63,387 bases of DNA from Caloramator sp. (GTDB taxonomy: Bacteria > Bacillota > Clostridia > Clostridiales > Caloramatoraceae). Shown here piece by piece: positions 25,984 to 36,105 of the stretch. Within the stretch, counting starts at the first letter, position 1. Each line of letters starts with the position of its first letter. The translations under genes were made by a program, and so were the position numbers. The notes below the pieces were generated by a model. That model had not been told where the DNA came from and searched no databases. It saw nothing but the letters and a program-made list of their open reading frames with translations. The stretch lies in the NCBI GenBank assembly GCA_026416875.1, contig JAOAEI010000002.1, positions 1 through 63,387 on the forward strand. Reading direction: 5' to 3'.

Positions 25984-26913
25984 ATGGAGTTTAAACATTA
26001 TTCTGTGATGTTAAATGAATGCATAAAAGGTTTAAATATAAAAAGCGATGGAATTTATGTTGATGGAACACTTGGAGGAGCAGGACATTCTATTGAAATA
26101 TTAAGAAGGTTATCAAGTGGAAAACTTATAGGTATAGACCAGGATGTTGATGCTTTAGAATATTCACGGAAAAAACTATCTAATTATAACAATGCAATTC
26201 TTGTTCATGATAACTTTTCTAATATAAAATCAATTTTGAATGAGTTAAATATAGAAAAAGTAGATGGAATTTTGCTAGACCTTGGGGTATCTTCCTATCA
26301 GCTTGATAATCCGGAAAGAGGATTTAGTTATATGCATAATGCTAGATTAGATATGAGGATGAATAAAGAAAATCCCTTAACGGCTTGGGATGTTGTTAAT
26401 AGATATTCTAAGGAAGAACTTACAAGGATAATTAAAGAATATGGTGAGGAAAATTTTGCATCTAAAATTGCAGATTTAATAATTAAAAAAAGAAAAATAA
26501 AAACAATTGATACCACCTTTGAATTAGTGGATATAATTAAAGATGCTATTCCAGCAAGAGCAAGAAGAGAAGGTGGTCATCCAGCTAAAAGGACTTTCCA
26601 AGCTATAAGAATAGAGGTAAACCAAGAATTACAAATCCTTGAAAATGCAATAAACGACTGTATTGATGTTTTAAAACCAAAAGGAAGATTATGTGTTATA
26701 ACCTTTCATTCTTTAGAAGATAGGATAGTTAAGAATGTTTTTAAAGAAAGAGAAAATCCTTGTGTTTGTTCCAAAGATTTACCCTATTGTGTTTGTGGAA
26801 AACAACCAGATCTAAAAGTTATAAATAAAAAACCCATATTACCATCAAAGGAAGAGCTTCTTGAAAATTCACGTTCTAAAAGTGCAAAACTTAGAATAGC
26901 AGAAAAATTGTAA
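25984..26913 (+). CDS. rsmH: 16S rRNA (cytosine(1402)-N(4))-methyltransferase
   Basis: RsmH/MraW (309 aa) methylates N4 of C1402 in 16S rRNA, using S-adenosylmethionine. The SAM-binding motif is [10 protein letters not shown] near residue 29, with later motifs [33 protein letters not shown] and [15 protein letters not shown] 25984 lies 5 nt after AAAAGGTGA; the in-frame GTG at 25975 is inside that site. It is the usual neighbour of mraZ and ftsL. Confidence 0.97.
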   Translation: MEFKHYSVMLNECIKGLNIKSDGIYVDGTLGGAGHSIEILRRLSSGKLIGIDQDVDALEYSRKKLSNYNNAILVHDNFSNIKSILNELNIEKVDGILLDLGVSSYQLDNPERGFSYMHNARLDMRMNKENPLTAWDVVNRYSKEELTRIIKEYGEENFASKIADLIIKKRKIKTIDTTFELVDIIKDAIPARARREGGHPAKRTFQAIRIEVNQELQILENAINDCIDVLKPKGRLCVITFHSLEDRIVKNVFKERENPCVCSKDLPYCVCGKQPDLKVINKKPILPSKEELLENSRSKSAKLRIAEKL

Positions 26914-26941
26914 GTTCTATTTGGATTGAGGGGTGAATAAA

Positions 26942-27406
26942 TTGATAATGGCAAGTAATAAAACTTATATGAGGGGTTCTGTTGCATATAAACTGGAAGA
27001 AAAAAAAGATTTACAAGTAAAACAAGAAAAGCCTAACAAAGTAAAAAAGAAAAATTATAAAAACCTAGCTAAGTTTGTTGTAACAGTAATTTTTGTTTCG
27101 CTTATTTCATTTGCTTTATTAGTAAGATTTTTTTCTATTTTAAAATTAAATGCTGAAATTAGAAGCATAAAAAAGGAAATCAAATTAATGCAGGATGAAA
27201 ATGATAATTTAAGAGTAGAGATCGCAAAATTTAATAGCATAAAGGATATCGATAGAATTGCTGTTCAAAAATATGGTATGATAGTTCCACATCCAAGTGA
27301 TGTTTACTATTTAGAGGTTACTCCTTTAAATATTGCAGAAAATGAAGAGAAAAAACAAAATAATAGTTTAGCATTCATTTATAGGTTATTAGGATTAATT
27401 AATTAG
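26942..27406 (+). CDS. ftsL: cell division protein FtsL-like
   Basis: A 154-aa bitopic membrane protein: a basic cytoplasmic N-terminus (about 50 residues), one transmembrane helix (about 44-66), a coiled coil with a leucine-rich heptad pattern (about 68-100) and an external tail ending before YYLEVTP. This is the architecture of FtsL, which links DivIB/DivIC to the septal synthase. The start is TTG 26942, 6 nt after GAGGGGTGA; an ATG two codons later is possible. Assignment is by architecture and position between rsmH and the transpeptidase. Confidence 0.83.
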   Translation: MIMASNKTYMRGSVAYKLEEKKDLQVKQEKPNKVKKKNYKNLAKFVVTVIFVSLISFALLVRFFSILKLNAEIRSIKKEIKLMQDENDNLRVEIAKFNSIKDIDRIAVQKYGMIVPHPSDVYYLEVTPLNIAENEEKKQNNSLAFIYRLLGLIN

Positions 27407-27417
27407 GGGGTATCTAT

Positions 27418-29574
27418 TTGATAGGACCTAAAACTTCTATTGTCAATAAAAAACGAGCTGCTTGGCTTTTAGTAATTATTTTTTTATTACAGCTAGGAAT
27501 TGTAACTAGATATGCATATATTCAAATAATTTGGTCTCCTAAACTTCAAAAGTGGGCAGTTGAGCAATGGACCCATGATATTAAAATTGATGCTAAAAGA
27601 GGAAAGATACTTGATAGGAATGGCAACCCTTTGGCTGTTAGTGGAAATGTCGAAAGGGTTGATGCATTTATGAAGGATATTATTGACGCTGAAAAGGAGA
27701 AGAAAATAACTCGTGTGGAGATTGCTGAGAAACTTTCGCCAATACTAGGAATAAGTAAGGAGTCAATATTAGCAAAATTCAATAAGAAATTATCTAATGG
27801 ACAACCGATAGGAAGCGTAACAATAGCAAGAAGAATTGAAAAAGATCAAGGGAATAAAATAAGGGAACTTAAATTGCCTGGGATAGTAGTTTCTGAAGAT
27901 ACTAAAAGATACTACCCTAATGGCAATTTTTTAGCACATGTGCTAGGAAATACTGATATAGACGGTAATGGGAGAGCAGGATTAGAATATTATTATAATG
28001 ATGTATTAAAAGGTATTCCTGGAAGATTCATGGGAGAGACTGATAAGTTTTTTAGAGAACTTCCTTATAGATTAGCGACTTATGTTCCACCCCAAAATGG
28101 TTCGGATTTAGTCTTAACTATAGATGAATATATTCAATATTATACTGAAAAAGCACTAGAAAAGGGGTTACAAGAATATAAAGCAAAACAAATATCAGCA
28201 ATCGTAATGGATCCAAAAACTGGAGAGATTCTAGCTATGGCAAATAAGCCAGATTATGATCCTAATAATCCAGTTAAGGGGTCAGTCGAAGAGGCTTTAA
28301 AGTTATGGAAAAATAGAACGGTTAATGATAGTTTTGAGCCAGGTTCGGTTTTAAAAATTTTGACTGCAGCTGCTGCAATAGAAGAAGGAGTAGTTAGTGA
28401 TAAGGATAGGTTTGTTTGTAACGGTTCAATAAAAGTTGCCAATAGAGTTATTCGATGTTGGAGAACAAGGGGTCACGGAATTCAAAACTTTACTAATATA
28501 CTTGAAAACTCATGCAATGTTGGCTTTGTTATGTTAGGTCAAAAACTTGGGAAAGAGAAGCTTCATAAATATTATTCTCTTTTTAATTTGGGTAAGAAGA
28601 CAGGTATAGATTATCCTGGTGAAGCTTTAGGTCAGGTAAGAGATGTAAGTAAAGTTGGACCTGTAGAATTAGCTACTGAATCATTTGGACAAGGAATTTC
28701 AGTAACACCAATACAGTTTATTACAATATTAGGGGCAATAGCTAATGAAGGACAAATGATGCAGCCGCATCTTATAAAAAGAATTGTTAAAACCGATGAT
28801 GAAGGTAATACGACTGTTATAAAGGAGTTTGAACCCAAGGTCTTAAAACAAACTATTTCAAAGGAAACTGCGAAAAAACTTTTACTAATGCTTGAGAGCG
28901 TTGTAAAAAACGGAGCAGCAAATAAAGCTTATATTGAAGGATACAGAATTGGTGGCAAAACAGGAACTGCGCAAAAGGTAATAGATGGTAGATATGCGCC
29001 TGGAAAATATATTTCTTCTTTTGCTGCGATTGCTCCAATAGATGATCCAAAGGTTGTAATATTTTTATCTATCGATGAGCCTGATCCTTCAAATTATTAT
29101 GCAGGAAGCACAGCAGCACCCCTAGCAAGGGAGATACTGGAAGATGTTTTAAGATATTTAAATGTGCAGCCTAAAATTTCTTCGACGAATGTTCCAAAGG
29201 AAGTTATGATACCTGAAGTTAGAGGGAAATCAGTTGAAGTGGCTATAAAAATGTTAAAAGGATTAAAACTAGATTATGAAATTCAAGGAAATGGCACAAT
29301 AATATATGATATTAGCCCTAAACCTGGTATAATAGTAAAGGAGAATACAAAAATAGCATTATATCTTGGAACATCAGAAAATAAAAATCTAAAGGTCGTT
29401 GTTCCAGATTTTACAGGAAAAACTAAAAAGGAAATTACTGATATAGCAGAGAAAATTGGGTTAAGAATAGAATTTTTAGGGGATGGAATTGCTGCATCTC
29501 AAGATATTTCACCCAATACAGAAGTTAATAAAGGAACTACAGTTAAGATAATATTAGAGGTTCCAGAAGATTAA
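27418..29574 (+). CDS. spoVD: class B penicillin-binding protein, SpoVD/FtsI type
   Basis: A 718-aa transpeptidase that cross-links septal or spore peptidoglycan. It has one N-terminal transmembrane helix (about 14-36), a dimerisation domain (about 55-215), and a transpeptidase domain with the three active-site motifs: SVLK (in FEPGSVLKI), SCN (ENSCNVG) and KTG (GGKTGTAQK). Two PASTA domains follow (about 600-655 and 660-717), which points to SpoVD rather than a minimal FtsI. It is the only class B PBP in the cluster, so it may serve both vegetative division and sporulation. The start is TTG after AGGGGGT. Confidence 0.9.
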   Translation: MIGPKTSIVNKKRAAWLLVIIFLLQLGIVTRYAYIQIIWSPKLQKWAVEQWTHDIKIDAKRGKILDRNGNPLAVSGNVERVDAFMKDIIDAEKEKKITRVEIAEKLSPILGISKESILAKFNKKLSNGQPIGSVTIARRIEKDQGNKIRELKLPGIVVSEDTKRYYPNGNFLAHVLGNTDIDGNGRAGLEYYYNDVLKGIPGRFMGETDKFFRELPYRLATYVPPQNGSDLVLTIDEYIQYYTEKALEKGLQEYKAKQISAIVMDPKTGEILAMANKPDYDPNNPVKGSVEEALKLWKNRTVNDSFEPGSVLKILTAAAAIEEGVVSDKDRFVCNGSIKVANRVIRCWRTRGHGIQNFTNILENSCNVGFVMLGQKLGKEKLHKYYSLFNLGKKTGIDYPGEALGQVRDVSKVGPVELATESFGQGISVTPIQFITILGAIANEGQMMQPHLIKRIVKTDDEGNTTVIKEFEPKVLKQTISKETAKKLLLMLESVVKNGAANKAYIEGYRIGGKTGTAQKVIDGRYAPGKYISSFAAIAPIDDPKVVIFLSIDEPDPSNYYAGSTAAPLAREILEDVLRYLNVQPKISSTNVPKEVMIPEVRGKSVEVAIKMLKGLKLDYEIQGNGTIIYDISPKPGIIVKENTKIALYLGTSENKNLKVVVPDFTGKTKKEITDIAEKIGLRIEFLGDGIAASQDISPNTEVNKGTTVKIILEVPED

Positions 29575-29577
29575 TAA

Positions 29578-29612
29578 GAAGTCAAAGCCTTACTAGGCAT
29601 GACTTCGTTTTT
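29578..29612 (+). terminator. terminator or attenuator between spoVD and murE
   Basis: GAAGTCA (29578-29584) pairs with TGACTTC (29600-29606), with an inner GCC/GGC stem and a following T run. It would separate the division genes from the murein precursor genes. Confidence 0.65.
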
Positions 29613-29636
29613 AATTGGATATATGGAGGTATTCGT

Positions 29637-31079
29637 ATGAGATTAAGTGAATTGATATTAGGAATAGATAATTATGCATTGAAGGGAAATGATGTGGATA
29701 TAAAACATATTACTTATAATAGTAAGGATGTAAAGGAAGGATCATTATTTATTTGCATCGAGGGCTTTAAAACTGATGGACACAATTTTGCTAAGGAAGC
29801 TGTGGATAGGGGGGCTAAAGCCCTTATTGTTAGTAAAGATATAAATATCGATAATAATGTAACTTTAGTAAAGGTTAAGGATACACGAAAAGCGATGGCC
29901 ATTATAGCATCAAATTTTTATAAAAAACCTGCTGAAAAAATGAAAGTAATAGGCATTACTGGAACAAATGGAAAGACTACATCAACCTTTATGATGAAAA
30001 GTATTTTAGAGGCTTGTGGACAAAAAATAGGTTTAATAGGAACTATATATAATATAATAGGAGATAAGGTTATCGAAGCTAAAAGAACAACTCCAGAATC
30101 ATTAGATTTACAACGTATGTTTAAGGAGATGATTGATAATAATTGCACCTACTGTGTTATGGAGGTTTCATCACATTCTTTGGAATTAGATAGAGTGTAT
30201 GGAGTAGATTTTGAGGCAGGAATATTTACAAATCTAACTCAAGATCATTTAGATTTTCATAAAACAATGGAAAATTATTTTAAAGCTAAATTAAAACTTT
30301 TTGATAAGACCAAAAATGCTATAATAAATATAGATGATGCTTATGGAAAAGAGGCTTTAAGTTATGTAAAAGGAAACATTATAAAATTTGGCATTGATAA
30401 TGCTGCAGATGTTTATGCTAAAGATATAATGATGTCAGATGAAGGGACAAAGTTTAAGTTGTGTTATGCATCAAATGAAATAGAAGTTAATTTACATTTG
30501 CCAGGAAAATATAATGTTTATAATGCATTAGGTTGTGCAGCAGCTGCGTTGTCCTTAGGAATAGATATAAATATTATCAAAAAAGGTTTAGAGGATTTAA
30601 AATCAGTTCCAGGTAGAAGTGAAAGGATTAAGACAAAATATGGATTTACAGTCATAATCGACTATGCACATACGCCAGATGGAATAGAAAATATTTTGAA
30701 AGCCTCAAGGGAATATACAAAGGGAAGACTAATAATTTTATTTGGGGCTGGTGGAGATAGAGACAGAACAAAAAGACCTTTAATGGGAAAAGCAGCAGGA
30801 AGCTTTGCGGATTATTGTATAATTACTTCAGATAATCCCAGAAATGAAGATCCTGAGGCAATAATACAAGATATTATTCCTGGTGTTAAAGAAACAGGAT
30901 GCCCATATACAGTAATAGTTGATAGAAAAGAAGCAATAAAATATGCATTGATGAATGCAAAGAAGGATGATGTTATTGTAATAGCCGGAAAAGGTCATGA
31001 GACATATCAAATATTAAAGGATAAAACTATTCATTTTGATGAAAAGGAGATAGTAAATGAATTATTACAAGAAATATAA
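29637..31079 (+). CDS. murE: UDP-MurNAc-tripeptide synthetase MurE
   Basis: MurE (480 aa) adds the third amino acid to UDP-MurNAc-L-Ala-D-Glu with ATP. The ATP-binding loop is GITGTNGKTTST (about residue 106), followed by the Mur ligase central and C-terminal domains. The specificity motif DNPR (SDNPRNEDP, about residue 398) indicates meso-diaminopimelate as substrate; lysine enzymes have a different motif. It is 30 nt before mraY with no murF between them. Confidence 0.97.
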   Translation: MRLSELILGIDNYALKGNDVDIKHITYNSKDVKEGSLFICIEGFKTDGHNFAKEAVDRGAKALIVSKDINIDNNVTLVKVKDTRKAMAIIASNFYKKPAEKMKVIGITGTNGKTTSTFMMKSILEACGQKIGLIGTIYNIIGDKVIEAKRTTPESLDLQRMFKEMIDNNCTYCVMEVSSHSLELDRVYGVDFEAGIFTNLTQDHLDFHKTMENYFKAKLKLFDKTKNAIINIDDAYGKEALSYVKGNIIKFGIDNAADVYAKDIMMSDEGTKFKLCYASNEIEVNLHLPGKYNVYNALGCAAAALSLGIDINIIKKGLEDLKSVPGRSERIKTKYGFTVIIDYAHTPDGIENILKASREYTKGRLIILFGAGGDRDRTKRPLMGKAAGSFADYCIITSDNPRNEDPEAIIQDIIPGVKETGCPYTVIVDRKEAIKYALMNAKKDDVIVIAGKGHETYQILKDKTIHFDEKEIVNELLQEI

Positions 31080-31109
31080 CTAAAGATTTAAAAGGAAGAG
31101 GGGAAAGAA

Positions 31110-32069
31110 ATGCAGATAACGATACTGGCTACGATAATATCATTTATAATTTCACTTCTTTTAGGTCCTGTTATTATACCTGCCTTAAGAAAATTTAAAT
31201 TTGGTCAAAGTATAAGGGAGGAAGGCCCCAAAAGCCACCTTAAAAAAGCTGGAACTCCCACAATGGGTGGAATTATATTTATTTTAAGTTTAATTATAAC
31301 AGTTTTTGCTATATCAAATAAATTATCGGGCGCTTTGCTCATTGCCCTTTTAACTACGGTTGGATATGGATTTATCGGACTACTTGATGATAGTATTAAA
31401 ATTATTAAAAAAAGAAATTTAGGACTTAGGGCTTATCAAAAACTTTTAGGGCAAATTTTATTAGCTTTAATCCTATCGTTTTATGCTGTTACAAATCCGC
31501 AAATTGGAAGTAAAGTTCATATTCCATTTACAAATCATTTTATAGATTTTGGTTTTTGGTATATTCCTTTTATGGTTTTTGTTATAGTTGGAACAACAAA
31601 TGCAGTTAATTTAACTGATGGTTTAGATGGATTGGCGGCATCAGTAACTTTGATTATTTGTGTATTCTTTTCAGTAATTACTTATGGCTTAGGTCAAAAA
31701 GAATTATCTATTTTTTGTGGTGCCTTAGCAGGTAGTTTACTTGGGTTTTTAAAGTTTAATGCATATCCTGCAGAAGTATTTATGGGAGATACTGGTTCAT
31801 TGGCATTAGGAGGAGCAATATCAGCCCTTGCTGTTTTATTAAAAATGCCTTTTATTATAGTTATAGTTGGTGGAATTTATGTTATTGAAACTTTATCTGT
31901 AATTATTCAGGTTTTATTTTTTAAATTGACTGGTAAGAGAATATTTAAAATGGCTCCACTGCATCATCACTTTGAACAAAAAGGCGAACATGAGACAAAG
32001 ATAGTGGCATGGTTTGTGATTTTTACTGCTATATTATGTTTGATTGGTTTTTTAGCAATTAGCATTTAG
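31110..32069 (+). CDS. mraY: phospho-MurNAc-pentapeptide transferase
   Basis: MraY (319 aa) moves phospho-MurNAc-pentapeptide to undecaprenyl phosphate, making lipid I in the membrane. It has about ten helices and the family motifs GTPTMGG (near residue 50), LLDD (about 91-95), NAVNLTDGLDGLA and the C-terminal histidine loop APLHHHFE. Length is normal. It lies between murE and spoVE. Confidence 0.97.
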   Translation: MQITILATIISFIISLLLGPVIIPALRKFKFGQSIREEGPKSHLKKAGTPTMGGIIFILSLIITVFAISNKLSGALLIALLTTVGYGFIGLLDDSIKIIKKRNLGLRAYQKLLGQILLALILSFYAVTNPQIGSKVHIPFTNHFIDFGFWYIPFMVFVIVGTTNAVNLTDGLDGLAASVTLIICVFFSVITYGLGQKELSIFCGALAGSLLGFLKFNAYPAEVFMGDTGSLALGGAISALAVLLKMPFIIVIVGGIYVIETLSVIIQVLFFKLTGKRIFKMAPLHHHFEQKGEHETKIVAWFVIFTAILCLIGFLAISI

Positions 32070-32078
32070 GAGGTTTGT

Positions 32079-33167
32079 ATGAGTAAAAAACAACCTTTTG
32101 ATTATGTTTTGTTTGGTGTGATTATAATTTTGCTTGCTATAGGTATAAATATGGTATTTAGTGCTAGTATGTATATAGACAAGGAAATGTATAATGATGG
32201 TTTTTATCATTTAAGGAAGCAGGCTGTTTGGGCGTCCTTAGGTATTATTGCCATGTATTTTACATCAAAAATCGATTATAGGTTATATAAAAATCGTAAA
32301 TTAATAGCATTAGGTATGCTCATTACAATATTTTTGCTTGTGGTAGTTTTACTTTTACCTCCAATAAAAGGAGCAAGAAGATGGATAGGATTTGGAAGTC
32401 TCGGAATTCAGCCCTCGGAGCTTGCTAAGATAATTCTTGTTATATATTTAGCGGATAATCTTTCGAGAAAGGGAGAAAAAGTTAGGTCCTTTTTATTTGG
32501 CGTCTTGCCAGTTCTTATTGTTGCTGGAGTTTTTGCCGGATTAATAATAGCTGAGCCCAATATGAGTACATCAGTAATTGTTATGGCAACAGCTTTTTCT
32601 ATGTTGTTTGTTGCTGGTGCAAAAGTTAGTCAATTAAGTATAATTTTAATTTTGGGTGCAGTCGGTGCTTTTTTTGCTATGAAAAGCGCAGACTATAGAT
32701 GGAGAAGGTTTACAGCCTTTCTTAATCCATGGGCAGATCCCCTCGGTGATGGTTATCAAGCTATTCAATCATTATATGCATTAGGAGCAGGGGGATTTTT
32801 TGGTGTTGGTTTTGGACAATCTAGGCAGAAAAACTATTATATACCTGAAGCGCAAAACGATTTTATCTTTGCTATTATCGGTGAGGAATTCGGATTTATT
32901 GGAGTATTTATAATAATACTTTTATTTACTATTTTAATATGGAGAGGAATTAGGATTGCGATAAATTGTAAAGATAGATTTGGAACGCTTTTAGCAGCAG
33001 GAATAACTAGCTTAATTGCAATCCAATCAAGTATTAACTTATTAGTTGTTTCCTCTTCGATGCCAGTAACAGGGGTTACATTGCCTCTTATTAGTTACGG
33101 AGGTTCTTCTTTGTTATTCACTTTATTGTCTTTAGGTATTCTACTTAATATTTCGAGGGAGTTATAG
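32079..33167 (+). CDS. spoVE: SEDS glycosyltransferase, SpoVE/FtsW type
   Basis: A 362-aa SEDS-family peptidoglycan glycosyltransferase with about ten helices. Visible signatures are RWIGFGSLGIQPSELAK (about 107), EPNMSTS (about 161), and the C-terminal MPVTGVTLPLISYGGSSL. In spore formers this gene, next to mraY and murG, is SpoVE or the division enzyme FtsW; it should work with the class B PBP upstream. It is placed 9 nt after mraY. Confidence 0.92.
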   Translation: MSKKQPFDYVLFGVIIILLAIGINMVFSASMYIDKEMYNDGFYHLRKQAVWASLGIIAMYFTSKIDYRLYKNRKLIALGMLITIFLLVVVLLLPPIKGARRWIGFGSLGIQPSELAKIILVIYLADNLSRKGEKVRSFLFGVLPVLIVAGVFAGLIIAEPNMSTSVIVMATAFSMLFVAGAKVSQLSIILILGAVGAFFAMKSADYRWRRFTAFLNPWADPLGDGYQAIQSLYALGAGGFFGVGFGQSRQKNYYIPEAQNDFIFAIIGEEFGFIGVFIIILLFTILIWRGIRIAINCKDRFGTLLAAGITSLIAIQSSINLLVVSSSMPVTGVTLPLISYGGSSLLFTLLSLGILLNISREL

Positions 33168-33182
33168 AATGGAGTGATAAAA

Positions 33183-34304
33183 GTGCGAGTTCTTATTTCA
33201 GGAGGAGGAACAGGTGGGCATATTTACCCTGGAGTTGCTATAGCAAAAAAAATTTTAGAAAAAAGCCCAAATTCAAAAATTTTATTTGTTGGAACGGAAA
33301 ATGGATTGGAGAAAAAATTAATTCCACATGAGGGATTTGACATTAAGTTTATAACGGTTGAAGGATTGAACAAGAAATTTTCTAAAAAAACTTTGACTTC
33401 GATAACAAAGGTATTAAAAGGGTTTTTTGAAGCAAATAAGATTATAAATACATTTAAACCCGATATCGTTATAGGAACTGGAGGATATGTTTGTGGCCCT
33501 GTAGTTTTAGCTGCTAGCTTAAAAGGGATTCCTACGATCATCCATGAGCAAAATGCTATTCCTGGATTAACAAACAAACTATTATCTTACTTTGTATCAA
33601 AGATTGCGATTACTTTTTCAGAATCGGAAAAAGTTTTCCCTAAAAGCAAAGTTGTTTTAACGGGTAATCCTATTCGAGAAAATATATTAAGGAAAATAGG
33701 TGAAAATAATAAAGAAAAATGGGGGATAAAAAAAGATAAACCTACAATTTTAGCTGTTGGAGGTAGTCGTGGTGCTAGCCGATTAAATGATTTTGTAATA
33801 AATTTAATACCAAAATTAATTGAAGAAAAATTACAGTTAATATTCATAACAGGAGAAAGAGAATATGAAAGGGTGATAAGAAATTTAAAAGAAAAGGGAA
33901 TAAATAATTTAGAAGGAATCATTATTGTTCCTTATGCCTACAATATGGATGATGCATTAACATCCTGTGATTTAATTATTAGTAGGGCAGGAGCAACAAT
34001 TTTATCTGAAATAACTGCCCTTGGAATTCCCTCTATACTTATTCCATCCCCTAATGTTGCCAATAATCATCAGGAATATAATGCATTATCACTTGAACAA
34101 AATGGAGCTGCTGTTGTTATTAAAGAGTCTCAGATTTCAGACGATGTTTTTTCTCAACAGGTTATTAATCTTGCTAAAAATAAAGATTTATTAACTAAAA
34201 TGGGGACAAATGCTAAAAAAATTGCTAAGATAGATGCTGCTGATAAGATTTATAAATTGATATCTGAACTTATTAAAAAGGATGATAATTATGGAAAAGA
34301 ATAG
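33183..34304 (+). CDS. murG: UDP-GlcNAc:lipid I N-acetylglucosaminyltransferase
   Basis: MurG (373 aa) makes lipid II at the inner face of the membrane. It has the N-terminal SGGGTGGHIYPG loop, a central HEQNAIPG motif and the GT-B C-terminal donor-binding region ISRAGATILSEITALGIPSILIP. The start is set at GTG 33183, about 5 nt after GGAGTGAT; an in-frame GTG at 33174 is inside that site. No murB follows, unlike in Bacillus. Confidence 0.96.
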   Translation: MRVLISGGGTGGHIYPGVAIAKKILEKSPNSKILFVGTENGLEKKLIPHEGFDIKFITVEGLNKKFSKKTLTSITKVLKGFFEANKIINTFKPDIVIGTGGYVCGPVVLAASLKGIPTIIHEQNAIPGLTNKLLSYFVSKIAITFSESEKVFPKSKVVLTGNPIRENILRKIGENNKEKWGIKKDKPTILAVGGSRGASRLNDFVINLIPKLIEEKLQLIFITGEREYERVIRNLKEKGINNLEGIIIVPYAYNMDDALTSCDLIISRAGATILSEITALGIPSILIPSPNVANNHQEYNALSLEQNGAAVVIKESQISDDVFSQQVINLAKNKDLLTKMGTNAKKIAKIDAADKIYKLISELIKKDDNYGKE

Positions 34305-35007
34305 CAAAAAATATATAGGGATCTCCTTTTTAATTTTTTTTATAATTATATTTATTTTCTTAATAATGAAATCAAGTTTTTTTAATATAAAGACGATAAA
34401 TGTTGTAGGCAATTATTTGGTTTCTACGGAGGAGATAATTGCTTTGTCGGATACTTTAGAAAAAAATATTTTTTTGATTTCAAAAGCGAAAATTGCTGAA
34501 AGAATAATGAACAATCCATATATTGAAAAAGTAACAATAAATCGCAAATTACCATCTACATTGGTAATTAGGATAGATGAAAAAAAAGTTAAAGGAGTGC
34601 TAAAATTAAATAATTTGTTTGTTAATATTGATGATAATGGAAGAATGATTCAAGCACTTGATACATTTCCACATGATAAAGTATTTGTAATAGAAGGCAT
34701 TAATGTTAAGGAGTATATACCCAACGAATATGTTTCTAAGGATAAAAATATATTAATATCTTTAAAGGAAGTTTTGAAGGTATGTGAATATACTAAAGAA
34801 CTAGGAATTATTTCAGTGGATTTAAGAGATCTTGAGAACATAAAGTTTAAAACTAACGGCAGTTTGATAATAAATGTTGGTGATTGTAGTAATTTGGATT
34901 ATAAATTGGGCTATGCTAGAACTATTATTAAAAATAAGTTGTTAAAAAATCAAAGTGGGATTATTGAAATAACATCAAGTGGAATAGCTGTATTTAAAAA
35001 ACAATGA
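34291..35007 (+). CDS. divIB: cell division protein DivIB/FtsQ
   Basis: A 238-aa bitopic protein: a short basic N-terminus, one transmembrane helix (about 9-31), then a POTRA domain (about 33-105, beginning FNIKTINVVGNYLVSTEEI) and a beta domain. It is part of the DivIB-DivIC-FtsL complex outside the membrane. ATG 34291 has AAAAAGGA about 8 nt upstream; the ATG at 34282 does not. Position after murG agrees. Confidence 0.9.
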   Translation: MEKNSKKYIGISFLIFFIIIFIFLIMKSSFFNIKTINVVGNYLVSTEEIIALSDTLEKNIFLISKAKIAERIMNNPYIEKVTINRKLPSTLVIRIDEKKVKGVLKLNNLFVNIDDNGRMIQALDTFPHDKVFVIEGINVKEYIPNEYVSKDKNILISLKEVLKVCEYTKELGIISVDLRDLENIKFKTNGSLIINVGDCSNLDYKLGYARTIIKNKLLKNQSGIIEITSSGIAVFKKQ

Positions 35008-35020
35008 AAGGAGATCAAAA

Positions 35021-35728
35021 ATGTATAATCGATCTTCTCAGATTTGGATAGGACTAATATGTATTATTTTAGGATTTATGGTATCTTATCAACTTAGATA
35101 TATAAAAACCCCAAGATATCAGTATACTACTAGACAATTTGAAAATCTTGTTAAAGAAACAGAAGACCTAAAAAAACAAAGGGACGAATTATTAGCAAAA
35201 ACACAAGAACTTCAAGTAAAAATTGATGAAATAGAAAAATCAGTTGCAAGCTCTAACAAAGTAGCAAGTCAAATGAAAGAGGAACTTGATCAATTACGTT
35301 TATTATCAGGATTAACAGATGTTGAGGGGCCAGGTATTGAAATAACTATTACACCTGTGAATGATTTATCAAACAAACAATCATCTCAGATTTATTATAA
35401 AGATTTGATTGACATAGTAAATGAATTAAATTCAGCAGGAGCAGAAGCTATTTCTATCAACGACGAGAGGTTTGTAGGAAGAACACAAATAAGGCAGGCA
35501 GGTTTATCGATAAAGATTAATGATAGCAAATTTGACCCAACTCAACCCTTTATTATTAAAGCTATAGGGGATCCTGCGATATTAGAAGGTGCCTTTAAAA
35601 TGCCAGATAGTATTATTGAAATTCTAAAAAAAATTGGGGGCTTCGATATTAAAATAGTTCGATCGGATAATATTAAAATTTTAAAGTATAATAAAAGTCT
35701 TGAATATAAGTATATTCAAAGGAAGTAG
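35021..35728 (+). CDS. DUF881 membrane protein (first copy)
   Basis: A 235-aa DUF881 family protein. It has one N-terminal transmembrane helix (about 8-26), a coiled coil (about 40-90) and a conserved external domain that includes SGLTDVEGPGIEITI and the AGAEAISIN(D/G) motif. The function is unknown; such proteins flank sbp in the division clusters of many Firmicutes. It is related to the gene at 36092, so the two may form a hetero-oligomer. Confidence 0.88.
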   Translation: MYNRSSQIWIGLICIILGFMVSYQLRYIKTPRYQYTTRQFENLVKETEDLKKQRDELLAKTQELQVKIDEIEKSVASSNKVASQMKEELDQLRLLSGLTDVEGPGIEITITPVNDLSNKQSSQIYYKDLIDIVNELNSAGAEAISINDERFVGRTQIRQAGLSIKINDSKFDPTQPFIIKAIGDPAILEGAFKMPDSIIEILKKIGGFDIKIVRSDNIKILKYNKSLEYKYIQRK

Positions 35729-35736
35729 GTGATATT

Positions 35737-36105
35737 TTGATACCACTAATTGGATTAATAATAGGTATTATCCTAGGTATGTTTTTAAAAATAGATATTC
35801 CTGCTGCATATTCGACTTATGTTCCTGTTGCTATTCTTGCGGCATTAGATTCAGTATTTGGAGGATTAAGGGCTTCATTAGAAGGGAAATTTCAGTCAGA
35901 TATCTTTATTTCAGGATTTTTTGGTAATGTAATTATAGCATCTCTTCTTGCTTATTTAGGGGATAGGTTAAATGTTCCTATATATCTTGCAGCTGTATTT
36001 GTATTTGGAAGTAGGCTATTTAACAATTTTGCTATTATAAGAAGGCTAATAATCGATATGGCAAAGGGAGGAAAATATGTAAGGAGGAAAAATGATGAAG
36101 CTTAA
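35737..36105 (+). CDS. sbp: small basic protein Sbp (DUF1290)
   Basis: A 122-aa, three- to four-helix membrane protein of the DUF1290 family. It contains YVPVAILAALDSVFGG and GSRLFNNFAIIRR, both typical. The role is unknown, but the gene is regularly found upstream of ftsA and ftsZ in Firmicutes. The start is TTG, preceded by AGGTGAT. It overlaps the second DUF881 gene by 14 nt. Confidence 0.88.
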   Translation: MIPLIGLIIGIILGMFLKIDIPAAYSTYVPVAILAALDSVFGGLRASLEGKFQSDIFISGFFGNVIIASLLAYLGDRLNVPIYLAAVFVFGSRLFNNFAIIRRLIIDMAKGGKYVRRKNDEA

